Shown one piece after another: positions 22,455 through 35,500 of a stretch of 64,000 nucleotides of DNA (position 1 is its first letter; each line of letters opens with the position of its first letter). The stretch spans positions 72,304-136,303 of the forward strand of contig SCFE01000052.1 of NCBI GenBank assembly GCA_004352715.1. The letters are read 5' to 3'. The notes beneath the pieces were generated by a model that saw nothing but the letters and a program-made list of their open reading frames with translations, was not told the origin of the DNA and did no database searches. The DNA is from Hofstenia miamia. Lineage: Eukaryota; Xenacoelomorpha; Acoela. The translations under genes and the position numbers were made by a program.

Positions 22455-23865
22455 TGTAGACCATTATGTGATATTTTAAACCAATATATTTCTGAGTGTG
22501 TCTTTCCGGATGATTTGAAAATATCACAAATCATGCCTATACATAAAAAGGGGCTACTGACGATACAATTAATTATAGACCAATTTCAGTATTCCCAATA
22601 CTAGGTAAGATATTTGAGAAAATAATATGTAACCAAATAAATTAAGTATATTGAGAAACATAATTTACTTCGATCGTTACAATTAGGATTTAGAAATAAT
22701 TTATCAACAAATGATGCCTTAATTCATGTCATAGATAATGGAGAAAATATATTGACAAAGACCAAAGTGTACTCATTTTATCTCTAGATTTATCAAAGGA
22801 ATTCAATTCAATTGATCATAATATCCTAATAAATAAACTACAACAAATATATAATTTTGAAAAATCAGCGATAAATTTAATTAGATCTTATTTAAATAAC
22901 AGACAACAATAGGTAAAAATTAAAAACATAACATCTTATTCAATGAAAAACATAGAATTCCACAAGGTTCAGTACTCGGACCCTTATTATTGAACATATG
23001 TGTAAATGACATCAAATTTGATAATAAAATAAAATTCATACATTATGCTGATGATATTATATTATATACAATAAATATGAAGTCTAACATTGAAAAAACA
23101 AAGTTCATGATCTTAAACAAATCAAATGATGAGAAACTAAGCCTACAACAATAAAACCATTGAAGAAGAAAATAAAATTGTATACCTAGGTATTATTTTT
23201 GATAATAAATTAACATTTAAAGAACATAATAAAATAATAAAAAAGGGATCAAAGCCATCTGTAAATTACAAAACTTTATACCAATTAAATGGAAGACTAT
23301 GATCTTGAAATCATATATTCTGCCTCAGTATTTATATTCATCAATCAAAATATTCATCGATCAAAAAAATAAGTTAGAAAGAATGTTAAATTTGAGTTTA
23401 GCCATCATATGTGAAAAAATCAATCAAAAAATATCAGAAAAAATTACAATAATTTTTCATTAGACTTTCTACAAAAACTAAAATCACTACAAATATTTTT
23501 CAAAATCAGATCAAAAGAAGAACTTTCAACAAAACTCCATATTAGAACTAAGTGCTATAAAAAATTTAAATTTAAAAAAACAATCATGAAGAGCTGTTTT
23601 ATCAATTACTGTATAGATCTATGGAACAAATTATCACCTGAAATCAAAGAAGAATCTCATTTTAAAGAATTTAAGATAAATAAAATTAAATTAGAATTAT
23701 CACCAAAGAAAAAAACGTATTTGGATATTCAAAAAATAAATTCTGTAACTAACTAATATCAATTTGCAACTAAGTGAAATTATAGAAAACAATTTACTTT
23801 AAACCTCAATAAGTATTTTTTATACATTTTTGTAATGTACAAAAGCTTAAAATAAATTATTATTA
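22455..23865 (+). pseudogene. 5'-truncated CR1/jockey-like LINE, RT and 3' end
   Basis: Plus-strand frames (with shifts) give F-P-D-D-L-K-I-S-Q-I-M-P-I-H-K-K-G, N-Y-R-P-I-S-V-F-P, I-L-G-K-I-F-E-K, L-S-L-D-L-S-K-E-F-N-S-I-D-H (DL.KAFD.V.H), a G-S-V-L-G-P-L-L-L-N-I segment, F-I-H-Y-A-D-D-I-I-L-Y (about 23034-23066, the catalytic YADD intact) and I-V-Y-L-G-I-I-F-D-N-K-L-T-F-K-E-H. The 3' end is AAAATAAATTATTATTAGTA near 23850. Many frameshifts; no endonuclease upstream. Confidence 0.75.
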
Positions 23866-23869
23866 GTAT

Positions 23870-24232
23870 TAATATATCAAACATGTATAACACTTTTCAG
23901 TGGGAATTATATGCTTAACGAGTGTTATGTGAATTTTGCAAAAATTCATATTAACTTCAGTGACTTTAATATCTTTTTCAGCTGCTGTTCTCATACGAAC
24001 GATTGTTTCACAAATGATTCCAATTTGACTACTTATTGATTTTTTGAAATTGAAATTTCAATGAAATTTGGTTATCAAATATTAATGTGGAAAGCAAAAA
24101 TGCAATTACATAAATTCTTGCAAAATTCACCGAACACTCGTTATCAGAATCAGATGATTGCTAAGGCTTGAATTTCCTACATATTCAAAATATAAACGTT
24201 TTGTTCATGCAATTGAATCGAAAACCACAAAT
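23870..24232. other. AT-rich stretch without a supported gene
   Basis: Nothing recognisable. Confidence 0.3.
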
Positions 24233-24258
24233 TTATATATATATATATATATATATAT
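24233..24258. repeat. (TA)n microsatellite
   Basis: About 26 bases of alternating TA. Confidence 0.95.
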
Positions 24259-24881
24259 GCATGTATATATAAAGGCCTGCCCAAAAATGCGCTTTTAATA
24301 TTTTCTAATTACTATCTATTTCTATGATCTATCAGGCCAAATTGTGATCAATGAAACTGATTCACTATATTGCGCTGCCAGCATCCGGTAGCAGTAGCAT
24401 GGATCAAGGTAAGTGTTAGCAACTAAACCATTCTATTCAAACAATAGCACGAAGTACTGTTAAAGGAAATAAGAACATGCATCTTTGTCTACCCAAGAGC
24501 ACATTAGTGATGTGAAAGAAGTTGACTGGTCAACTGTTCAATGAATCATTGAGCTTAATGTTCAAAAATGCACGAATTTTTTTGAAAACAATCGATTGCC
24601 ATGATGACTATCTTTTCAGGTTGATTGTCTTGCTTGTTACTTTCTACTAATAAATAAGCACAATTCTTTTCTTCTAATATTCTGATAAATACGCTCTTAT
24701 CATTATTGATAATATTGTTTTACGCTTGTAATCCAAAGCCCATTTTTGTGTAGCTTTTTAAACATACTTGTTGATCAACTTTCAATTAGATTCTTAATAA
24801 AACATTGATTTAATATTACTTTTGAAATGAATATGTCTAGATTCTTCATTGTAAATGTGCAAAAAGATTTAAATTTACAGT

Positions 24882-25082
24882 TGTAAATCAGAAGACAGTA
24901 AAAGTCAACAAAATGGCAATCTGAATAACAATATGATTCAAAGAACAGAAGATCATACTAATGTAGCTGCACAAGATTTTCCTCACAGTGCCAGAATGAA
25001 TGAAAAAGCTCATCAAACTAATCAAAAAGTTGTAAACGAACCTAAACCAATTTTTGAGAAAACTTGTAGAGCAGCTCTATGA
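24882..25082 (+). other. Possible unassigned exon-like open frame
   Basis: A 66-codon open stretch rich in N, Q, K and S follows a plausible TTTACAG acceptor and ends in TGA. Its composition is protein-like, but there is no recognised motif. The nearest upstream donor (CAAG/GTAAGT near 24411) has the wrong phase. It may be a chance frame. Confidence 0.15.
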
Positions 25083-27190
25083 TTCAATTGAGCCCTTTTC
25101 ATAGTGATTTGAAGAAATCTGCATAAAGATTAACAAAAACTTCCTTTATTTTCGCATTCGCAAAAAAAACGTTCCTTACAACAAGACCCATCACCGTCCC
25201 ATAGGAAAAAGAGAATTTTAGTAGGATAATATATGCAATAGAACTTCCTAGGTTATTTATATGGCTTATACATCACTACATATAAGAAACAAAAGATTTT
25301 CAAGAAAGGTTTACAAAATCTGTTAAGAAGAATATCAGCTGAAAATACGTCAATATATTACATTTTGAAAAACTGTTTTTAACCCTCATTGGGTATCAAG
25401 TTATGTCAATATTGTTCCATCATAATTGAAGAGGTTAATATTATGAAAAATGATATCCTTAGGTAGGTAGAAGAGTATATGATTTGTAATCACTTAAGTT
25501 AGGTGTGGAGATTCTCACAAAGGGTAGGTCTAGAAATTGCAGAAAACAATAGGACCAAAAGTAATGTAGAAGTTTGATGAATGTACAAAAAAGAATCATC
25601 CAAACAGTCACTTCTAGATGATGTATAATTCTGTATAATTAATACGTTCACTCTGTTATTCTGTTGGAGTGCTCCCTCCTGTATGCAGATTGTTGCTAGT
25701 CAAACGCAAGAAATTCACACGACGATATCACCTGTCAGGCGAATTTTAAAACATGAAACAAAAATTACGGTCTCTCATGACTGATAATTCTTCTGTCGAC
25801 TTTAATATGATTAAATATAAATAATTAATATCTCTGTCGTTGTATTTAGCGGATTGCCTTAAGTTTTCAGCAGAAAAATAAACTTTTCCTAAACTAAAGC
25901 ATATGTCCTCTATATTGCCAAATGCAGTAAGCCAGTGATATGAAATGCTCGTTTCAAGTTTCAAACTACTATATTCTGAGAGCCCGGAATAAATGTACAA
26001 TTAAGATGAACACGAGGCTTTTACAATAAAAATAATAGATGTAATAAGCTGGACATAACCATTTGTTTGCAAAGATTATTTTAACATTTTGATTTTTAGC
26101 ACCAGGAACTAAACATTTATTTATGGCTGTCTTTGAAATGCACACTGGGAAAATCGGTAAATTACTGATTAGTTAACCTGCACTTTAGACCTGACCTGAT
26201 TTAAACCTATTTAATCAAATTAAATATTTTTTTTAAATTGAACCAATCATGTAAGCATAGTGATATATTGATATTATTTAGGATATCCTTGATAAATAAC
26301 AAATATAATACCTGTACATTAGAGAAAAAATGGATATAAATTTGTAATTGAGTAAATAGGTTCACCCTATATAGCCAATCATAAATCAAAAATGATTTTG
26401 CTTAGACAAAATACTGTTATCTCAGTAAATCATTTTTTGTTTTAAGCCAGCTGATTACACTTATGCAATGAGGCAGCAAAGTAGAGATGGATATTGGCGC
26501 AAATAAATTAATGCTATCGTTCAAAGTTTCCTTTCAAATCTATATGGCATCATAGTAGTATTCTTTGGCAATGGAAAACTACTTGGATATTAAAAGCGAA
26601 CATAACGTTGAAAAGACATTTCTAAGAACAATTAAATACTCCGGCCTCATTAAAGCATTTATACAGAAATATTTTTTTAGCAGAAATTTATGTTATAACT
26701 TGAAACATTAGTCGAAGAACAACGTGTGTAAATTTGGATGATGGATGCATGACTGAAGCGAAAATTCACAGCATTTCAGGTACAGTTGAAAATTGTCAAA
26801 ATATAACCAAACAATAGCGTTAACCACGAATTCGATTTATTTTAAACGAAAATAAACAAATCAAAACAACAAACAGAAACGAAAATCAATATCCTACAAA
26901 GTAGTCTGGTGATTAAGTGATAATTTAAATAAAAAAATTGGCAATATCTTGATTGCTAAATTAATATTGAATAAAACGGCATATTGATAGATAAAAACGT
27001 TTATTAAATCTAAAATTAGCAGTAGCCATTGTTAAATAGAGGAAGAACTGGAAATCAAGATAAAACGAAAGAATGATGTAAACGTCCACGAAAATGAAAG
27101 TGTGTATTTTAATAGTACTTGTATTATTTGAAACTGGAATAAGCCAATCACATGAAAACATAACTAAAAAGTAACTATTGCAAATGCAAT
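25083..27190. other. AT-rich stretch without a supported gene
   Basis: Small frames only. A segment at 26196-26215 is inversely related to 31567-31586 (reported separately). No other structure seen. Confidence 0.35.
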
Positions 27191-27197
27191 AAATATT

Positions 27198-27690
27198 TTA
27201 GAAATTAAGGAGAAAAGACAGCCAATATTCTACTCCCGCAAGAACCAAAAAATTGCTTTCACAAAAATGTTCTTCCATTGGTGCAACTGATTCCCATTCA
27301 CATGGAGGAATTCGCAATTTTTTCATTAAACTTTGCATCAATTTGGAAGCATCCTGTTTACTGATGTTTTTGAATTTCATATAGAAAGAATTTCACTAAA
27401 CATATAATTGTATATTACATTCATTGGAAAAACGTGTAAGCAATCACAAGTTGCCACCACAAATGACCATAAAATTTCATTTTTATTTGTGTTAATCCCA
27501 AGTTTTTTAAAATCTGATGTTTTATTCAAAAAATTCAATAAATGTTCATTGCTTACGAACCAATAATGAAAACCAAAATCTGCGGCGGTGCAACCTCTGA
27601 TTTCCTCAACAGGAAAATAGCCGAGATTAATTGTCGAAACTATCGACTTTACACCTCCTAATTCTCTGATAATACTACGAAGAATTTAAT
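27198..27690 (-). other. Unrecognised open frames, possible decayed coding sequence
   Basis: From about 27685 downward the minus strand is open for about 95 codons, starting near R-E-L-G-G-V-K-S-I-V and containing G-C-T-A-A-D-F-G-F-H-Y-W. It stops at 27382-27384 and a 60-codon frame continues, shifted by one base, to 27198. Such length is uncommon by chance in DNA this AT-rich, and the hand-over suggests one frameshifted coding sequence. I recognise no family. Confidence 0.25.
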
Positions 27691-27699
27691 TGTTTCTTA

Positions 27700-28680
27700 A
27701 TGAAAACGAAATTTTAATTGAAAGTATTTAATACTTTCAGGCACTTCCGCACAAAAAAATTTCAATGGCAATTATCATCAATCCATGAAAGCACATTTTC
27801 AATATATTTGTCGATATTCCAAGATTCTTAAAATTTTAAATAGGCTTAAAGTATTGTTAGAAAATATGGATAAAATGTTTTGTATTTATAGTGGGATACT
27901 GATCAGTTTTAAAGTTAAGATTGTTAATAGGCATTCTCTTGATTTAAGATCACAGGGATTTGTCTCATTCTATTAATGACTATGTTGCATCTAATCCCCA
28001 TATAAATTACAATTCTTCCTCAAATGTTCAATTTAGATTGTTGCAATCTTAAAAAATAAATTATTTTAGATTCAGGTGAAATAGATAAAACTAGAAAGTA
28101 GTTATTGATCAAGAATCAACTACAAATTTGACTAATATTGTATACTGTAAGAGATATACGCCTAAACTAGCTCGCACTGTGCATGATATAATTTAACCTA
28201 TAGGTAATTCACATTTCCACAATCATTATGATCTAGATCCAGATAATTGTTGTATTAAAATATAAATACCATTAATATAATAGAAAATAACTTAATAAAA
28301 AGACTGACAAATTCTCTAAACAAACAAAAAGCCAGCTCTAATTTGATATTCTCAGAACTTCAGTTTTAATAATTCATATGCATTTACCCACATGTTCAAA
28401 TTTGCAAATTCTTTCACCATGTTCTATATCCTAGGTCATACTCAACCCATGCCCACCCCTTGATTATGTCAAGTTTCCTGGACAGGAACAAGCACTATTG
28501 ATTTTTACTTTAAAAAGATTGTTAATGAGAAAAACCATTATTCAGAATTTAATAAATATAAGCATTTATTTCTAATTAATAGTGTTCTATTCTATGTGCA
28601 GTTAGATTTTCACAAAAAACATCAAATAAATGAGTCGGCCTAATATCCAAAAAATAACAAAAGTACATAGTTATATAGAG
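27700..28680. other. AT-rich stretch without a supported gene
   Basis: Nothing recognisable. Confidence 0.3.
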
Positions 28681-28689
28681 TCATAAAAT

Positions 28690-28733
28690 TTTGGCCCCTC
28701 CCCCAATATTGAATTGCTTCCGGCGTCTCTGCA
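28690..28733 (-). repeat. hAT-like transposon end (solo)
   Basis: The inverse reads GCAGAGACGCCGGAAGCAAT, then CAATATTGGGGGAGGGG. It resembles the CAGTGGCG...CAATATTG...GGGG start of the element at 7357. No partner end or 8-bp duplication was located. Confidence 0.4.
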
Positions 28734-29189
28734 TAATTTACATTATATAAATTAATTGGCAATATTTATATGCTACATTATTAAAATTTATATTAATAAT
28801 AGCAGAATAAATTAACTCACCTAGCTCGCTTAATTGATAAATGAAAGTAAAAGTATAGAAATGGAGAACCGTTGTATTTTTGATATAACCTAGACGGACT
28901 AATTCTCATTGTTTTAACGCCTGATTGTTTTTATTACACAAAAGGCTTCAACAGGAGTTTCTTGTTTCACATTAAACAAATAAATAATAGTTGTTCTAAA
29001 GTATTCTCAGAATTTCAAACTAACTTGTGTGAAACAAGTAATTTATATCAAAGGTACCCGACATATGGAGACTCTATATACACACCATTTACGAATTACA
29101 ATAGTGAATTTGTTATTATTTCTGAATTATAACACTAAATTTTACAAATCATAAAATATTCACAGCAATATGTAAAAACCAATAATATA

Positions 29190-29365
29190 ATTTCCCCGCA
29201 AATCCCCACGGGGATTAAAATTAGGACTCGCCCCGCATGCGCGGTAGGGCGAAGGTGCGGGGATCCATGCCCCATCACACACCAGCCTGAGAAAAGAGCA
29301 TGAATTGATACTAAATAAACTAATGATTGGTAATTGATCAAGTGCTTGGCGTTATAAAATCCCCG
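29190..29365. repeat. CCCCGC word cluster, probable transposon fragment
   Basis: An isolated GC-rich patch with repeated CCCCGC/GCGGGG words in both orientations (29195-29275, and ATCCCCGCAT at 29360). No terminal repeats with a duplication could be paired. Confidence 0.35.
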
Positions 29366-29369
29366 CATA

Positions 29370-31260
29370 GTTATAGAAAACTTTTACTCGCGAACAGGGA
29401 ACATCAATGTATCCAAACAGGCCATAGATAACACAAGTTTAATTATGAATTTATGGAATAGCCTTTTTACTTAATAGGAAATGCTCATGTGGACGTTTCT
29501 GACGATGAAATATAGGGCTGAATTAGAAAATGGTTAATATCTAATTTAACTACCATAAATCATCGTGTATAAGCCCTCACCATGTATAAGCCGCAGGCCA
29601 AACCTTGAAGGTTGTGTTTTTTGAGTTACAGGTATATAGAGTGTATAAGCTGCATCCGCCATGGCACACTAATTTTTAGCCTTACTTACATACGTTTTGT
29701 CCATTCATTTAACTTCTTATTCCGATTCTGAGGACTTCGATACGTACAACGACACAATTCTAACCGACGAATGGAACCAACTGCTGGATATTTCACAATG
29801 TCTTATTGTTCAATAAATTGTTTTTCAGCATTATCGCATTCCAAAAGGTACCTAACCCCGAACGTAGTGTGAAGTTTACAGATATATTTTTAGACTGCAG
29901 ACATAAGCCACACTCCAAACTCTTAAACAAAACTTTAGGTTCACACGAGAATTTATGATAATAGGCAATGAATGACAGTGAATACATAAATGTTGCAAAA
30001 CCATGGAATCTTTGCCATCTTGCATATCATCTGATTTAAATCTAATTTCAAAAAGGCCAACGCAAAACAGGCAAAAAAGCATTTTGCAATCTTACATATA
30101 TATTTAAACAAAAGAAATCAAAACTCCTACATTCTTTGAAGAATCAGAACAGGTAAAATTTTGATTTTGACTTTATTGCAGTGCCAGATTAGATGGGGAC
30201 ATTTAGGACGCTCACTCCTCCCAAAAATATATTGGGCGGTAACTTTCTCTTGGACCTGGAATGAGTTTTCATGCCTTGGCATTCTTCGTTTGTGCCTAGG
30301 ACATAAGGGTTTAGTGATCTCATCAAAATGATTTGCATTATTTTGGATGATCAGAGAAAATTTCTAGGAAATGGTTATATTTTTTGAATTAAGACGGCAT
30401 TAACTCAAAGATAGTTCGGCAATGAAGATATAAATGAACGTAAGTTATGATTGACTAAGGCCACAGATATTGAAACATTCTATTACTTAGTTAAGAAATG
30501 ACTTAGTTATGGTACGCGAGAATTGCTTCTGCTACGTATGATTATGGGTTAGAAAAACTGCATGGTAAATAGCCTTTTCGTATTAGGCCAAACCCAAAAG
30601 CCGCTCGCCAAGATTTTAGCTCTCATTTCAGCCAAAGAAATTCAGATAATTTCTGTTTCCTCTGAATCTATTAATCTGTCCGCAACCACAACCATTCGCG
30701 TATGGGAGGAAAACTAACAAAAATAAGATTCAGTGTATGCGTTAAAAATCAAGAAATCCTATTAAATTTAGGAAAATGTGAGAATTCTTGATCCCATGTT
30801 GACGTCAGATGATCTGAAATGCATGAAAGCAACAGGTACGCTTTTAATTTATTTCAATATATTTATATTAATGAATGTTCTATCGTTAGGCACATTCCAT
30901 ACATTGAAACGATGTGACTACTCCAAATTGTGGAACTTAGAGTCACAATCACAATAACCGTATATATCACATCAGTTCTTGAACGTTTTGAAAAAATAAT
31001 ATATTGAACAATAGCTATACAGATCAAAGCTTCGTGAAGCCCTGCACGAATACAATATATTGTTGAAACAAAACTGCCTGATATCCCTACAACAGAACTA
31101 TGAAACGAACATATTATGCATTAATTAAGTCAATCGATTATCCAAATATACTTCGTCAGATATTGAAGAATTTTCAAATATTCTTCAATTTAAAGGAACA
31201 TAAGAATTTGGGAATACATTTGTCAAGAAGAAACTGACCACGACAATCAATGGTCGCATA
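29370..31260. other. Stretch without a supported gene
   Basis: It includes TATAAGCCGC-type words (29570-29655) of unknown origin. No exon was recognised. Confidence 0.3.
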
Positions 31261-32283
31261 GCCATGTGGATTCTAAGCGTTTATATTACAAAATATTAAA
31301 ATATGTAAACTCTCATAGAGCAAAGAAACAATTTCGGAGAAATCATCATTGTTCCCATACCTTCCACCACGAAAGTGATTTCACAAAAATAGCACACCAA
31401 TGTAAAATTACAAGAATTTCTAGTATAAGTGTGAAAAATAATATTTTAATGAAATATTTGTAGAATCTTTTTTGCATTCAGGTACAGTATAAAAGACAAG
31501 TGAAAATATCATTAGCGAAGTGGGGATCGTTGTTTTTATAACATCCTTTACCCTATGGACATCAGAACTAAACAGGTTTAAATCAGATCTGGCTTGATAT
31601 CAAAACAGATCATGTCTGATCATGTCTGAACTACAGGCCAACACGTGAACTCATTTCAAATTAATACCCTATCAAATTGATAACGATATATGTATGAAAA
31701 AATATTGATTAATTGAGCATATGATGGCAATGAATTTCGATACAAGTTTCTAACATGTTAGCAGTAAACACTAGTTTTCATCTGGAGATCAATAAAATAT
31801 TCCATTTAGATTGTTTGATATTGTAATTCATAGTAGGATTCAATATTAACTTAACACTAGACTATCTTTTCACAAAACATCCCATAATTGAAACCAACTA
31901 TTAACACAAAGACTTCCTGCTTTTAACAGTACTTATAGTAACGTATAATTGTATTGATGAATGGCATGGCAGTTATATAACACATTAACAAGTTTATAAT
32001 TCTTATTAGTAATCAAATATTGTCAATTTTTATAGTAAAAATATTAACATATGTTCCATTGTTCGAAATAAATTAGAAATTTACTATTCATTATAAGCAT
32101 TTGAATACATAAAAATTCATTCATTTATGAAGTGTAGTTATATAACATAAATTACTGTTATACTTAGAAATATCTGTAGTCCAATTAAAAAAATTAGATA
32201 TAACTAATCTACCTTATAATTTTACTTTATTAAACTGCAAAATTATATAATAATAATAATATTATTAGTGCTGAAAATAAATT

Positions 32284-32553
32284 TTAAATCTCACTATTTA
32301 ACGAAGAAAATTTTTGAACTACGTCATTGAATATATCGTCGATAGATCTTTCTGCTGAGATGGTGTGAAGGATTCCTTTATCTTTATAATAAGCGATGAC
32401 GGGCTCTGTGGCTTTGTGGAATGTGTCCAATCGTTTTTTTATGGTTTCTTCGTTGTCGTCTGCACGTCCACTTGTTTCTCCTCTTTTCAATAGCCGCTCT
32501 GTCATTATATCATCTGATAACTCAAAATATATACATGCAGAACATGGAGCAAC
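32284..32553 (-). CDS. AK5: AK5 exon 18, LID exon of module 3 and stop
   Basis: Acceptor GAATTTAG. It encodes [30 protein letters not shown] and ends S-S-L-N-S-E-I before TAA at 32284. The protein sequence is nearly identical to exon 14. Confidence 0.93.
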   Translation of the reverse strand, partial: VAPCSACIYFELSDDIMTERLLKRGETSGRADDNEETIKKRLDTFHKATEPVIAYYKDKGILHTISAERSIDDIFNDVVQKFSSLNSEI

Positions 32554-35500
32554 CTAAATTCATTAAAAGTGTTCAATTGATCTTATTCGAAGGCCTAGTA
32601 GTTAAACAGTCGAAATTAGGAATTAAGTAGATGTTCTAATAATTTTTTCCATTAATTTATGAACAATGATGTGTTACATTGGAATTTTAATATGATGAAC
32701 ACAATAACGAATATTCAGTGAGCCAGTAAATTATCCATTTTGCTATTTGCTAATGAATCTCTTGGGGAATCATGAGGGAATTAAATTAGGGAATGCAACA
32801 ATTTCCTTAATCTTGTGAAAAGGCTATGAAAGATTTAACCATAATATAGTTAAGCTTCAATAAAACTAGAAAGTTAAAACCACCTGAACATGTGTATAAG
32901 TTAACAAAGTTTACATGATTGTTAGGAAAGTAACTATCGCATTCTATAATTTTAACTTTAAGTACGTACTTTATTTTCAAATTGAACACCTTGTTCCAAT
33001 TCTCGAGGATATCCATCGATAACGAATCCTGGACAATCTCCCTTAGATAACATAGCATTGTGTAAAAGCTCCAGAACAGTTTCCTAAAACACAAGTTTAA
33101 ATATAAGCATAAAAAAATAAAGTTTATTTCAGGGATCTGTCTTTTAAATGTTGAATGCTTCCTAAATTTTTGCATTGTGATACTGTCATTAGTTGCAGTT
33201 TTACTGAAAATTATCGCTATATCTTAAGAAAACCGCTATAATCGAGATAGTTTCAGAACCACTTCGGAGACGTGTAAGAAAATGTTCAGTTTTGTTGTCA
33301 TCCATTAGCTATGTGTCATACCAATTGCAAAGTACCGCAAACAGTATTAGAAATCGCTTATCCCTGCTGCCCTATGATATCTCGAAATCTTTGAGGAAAT
33401 CAAATTAGTCTTGGCATATTTTTAGTGTTTTTGTTAAATTTCTACTTTACGCTTTTGAAATATTTGCGTAAGGGAAATAAAACACATTATTATTATTATT
33501 ATCATTATTACTAAATCATTACTATTGGAACCAAATCACCCGCTTTCATTATGGTTTCTAATTGCTGCCCTCTTTCAGAAGCCTTTTCTACTTCTGCTCT
33601 CAGCAAATCACCAGACGATAAGTGTGCAAAATTGTATCTTTCCACAATTTTTTCACATTGAGTACCCTTACCAGAACCAGGTCCGCCTAAAAATTCACTA
33701 TACAAAGACCTTCGAAATAATGTTAGAAATTTATAATGACAAGTACAAAGCAAAATGTTATGCTGTGGAACATTCGCAAATGGTAAAATAGGAAGCATAA
33801 TTAAAAACAACAGCAAAGCATTAAATCAAAAATCAATTGTTTAATCAGGAAAGGAATTTGCCTTGCCTATATGAAATCGTTCAATATACATGTCGTATAA
33901 TCAATACTTAATTTAAAACAATGCCATTTATTATAATGAATAAAACGAAATATGTAGTGTATTAACACGATAATACACAGTTTTTATCAAATTTTATAAG
34001 CACAAAAATTTACAGGTACTCTGTGTAATAAGCAAAATTTATGTAATATAAAATTTACTAATAAAATTTCACTTAAAAACTTGGACATGTATGTTCAAAT
34101 TGAAGTTTTCTCTGACTACATCTAGTTGGTCATAAGCTAATACAATGTACACAACACCTCACAATTGACATACTAAAAATTTTGTAACGAGCAAACAAGA
34201 AAAAAGAATACTAGAAAGTAAGCAAACAAAAGTCTAAGATTTAATAATTCACACTAAATAATTTTAGTAAAAGATATTGGTAAGACTTTGAAATAGAGAG
34301 AAACCTTGAATGTTTGTAACATTAATTAATGAATTTTATGTAATACAGTGATTTCTTAAATATTCTTTCTCGAAAAAAAACCTAAGCGAGTTTTTTCAAA
34401 CTTAATGAAAAAACTACTCTGTAATTAAAGAAATACATCAAAAATTTGAATTCAGTATGTCCATTTAATAATATACACATGAGAAATAGGGGTATTTATT
34501 TTTTAATGCAATAGTTTCTTCACATTTCAAAAATTTTATAGAAAGCTATTTCGGTTCCACTTGAAAAATAACTTAAACACTGAAAATATACTAAACCACA
34601 CTACAAAAATTAACCATCGTAGACTTGGGTGTGAACTTAAACTACTAAGCAGCAGCAAGGAAAACAACTTAAAATAATTTAATAGATAAAATTCATGAAA
34701 AAGGATTCATGCAGTAGATGTTATGATACAATTTTATTAATCGAACCTAATATAAAGAAAACAGGAGCTTTAATAGCTTTTTCAGGTGGAAGCGTTCTGT
34801 CATCCAATCCAAGCAGAGATTCTTCTTCGGGCACAATTTCTTCTTCATTCACAACTAAATACCCAATTTCCCAATCAATAAGAAATTAATTCATCTAGAT
34901 TAAGATATAATCGGTTACATCCAGATCTTACTACGGGAAGCTACATTTAGGAAAGGGGAAGCACGATACAATTGCAATTATTCCCTAACCATTTCTATAC
35001 CCTTTTTATTAACTCTTCTAATATTCTATATTCCATCTAGAAATAATCAAGTTTGCTAGAATAAAATATTAACTTGAGTAGTAATTTGGTTTTTGAATAT
35101 ACATCTATACAGAATCAAAAAAATACTAAGTTGATGCACACAATTAAAAAACACTAAACCAATCGTTGACATTTACATTATTCCTTTTCTCTTACATCAA
35201 AAACTTTTTTATTCAAAAAATGATTCTCATTGTAGACATATGCATATGATTAGTGTACACAGAAAGTTTGCTATGTTTTTATGCCTAATATGAGATGTCA
35301 ATAGGCGCGATCCTAGAAAATTTTAAGCTGCGGAGGAAGGTTCAAATTGTCATGATCCAAATATGATAAAATGTTTATCTATTTGCAAGTTATACAAAAT
35401 CCAATCATATGTTACAAAAAATGGAATCATTTTTTAGGTTCGTCATAAAACCTTTAATATTGATGTTTATCCACATGACAGCTAGTTTTTTAAAATACCT

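Noticed and set aside
29570-29655. TATAAGCCGC words as a pogo/Tigger-type terminus
   Set aside because: The words recur in one orientation only and no inverted partner or TA-bounded end was seen.
30590-30710. GC-richer segment as an exon
   Set aside because: Open for about 50 codons in one frame but without splice borders or recognisable motif.
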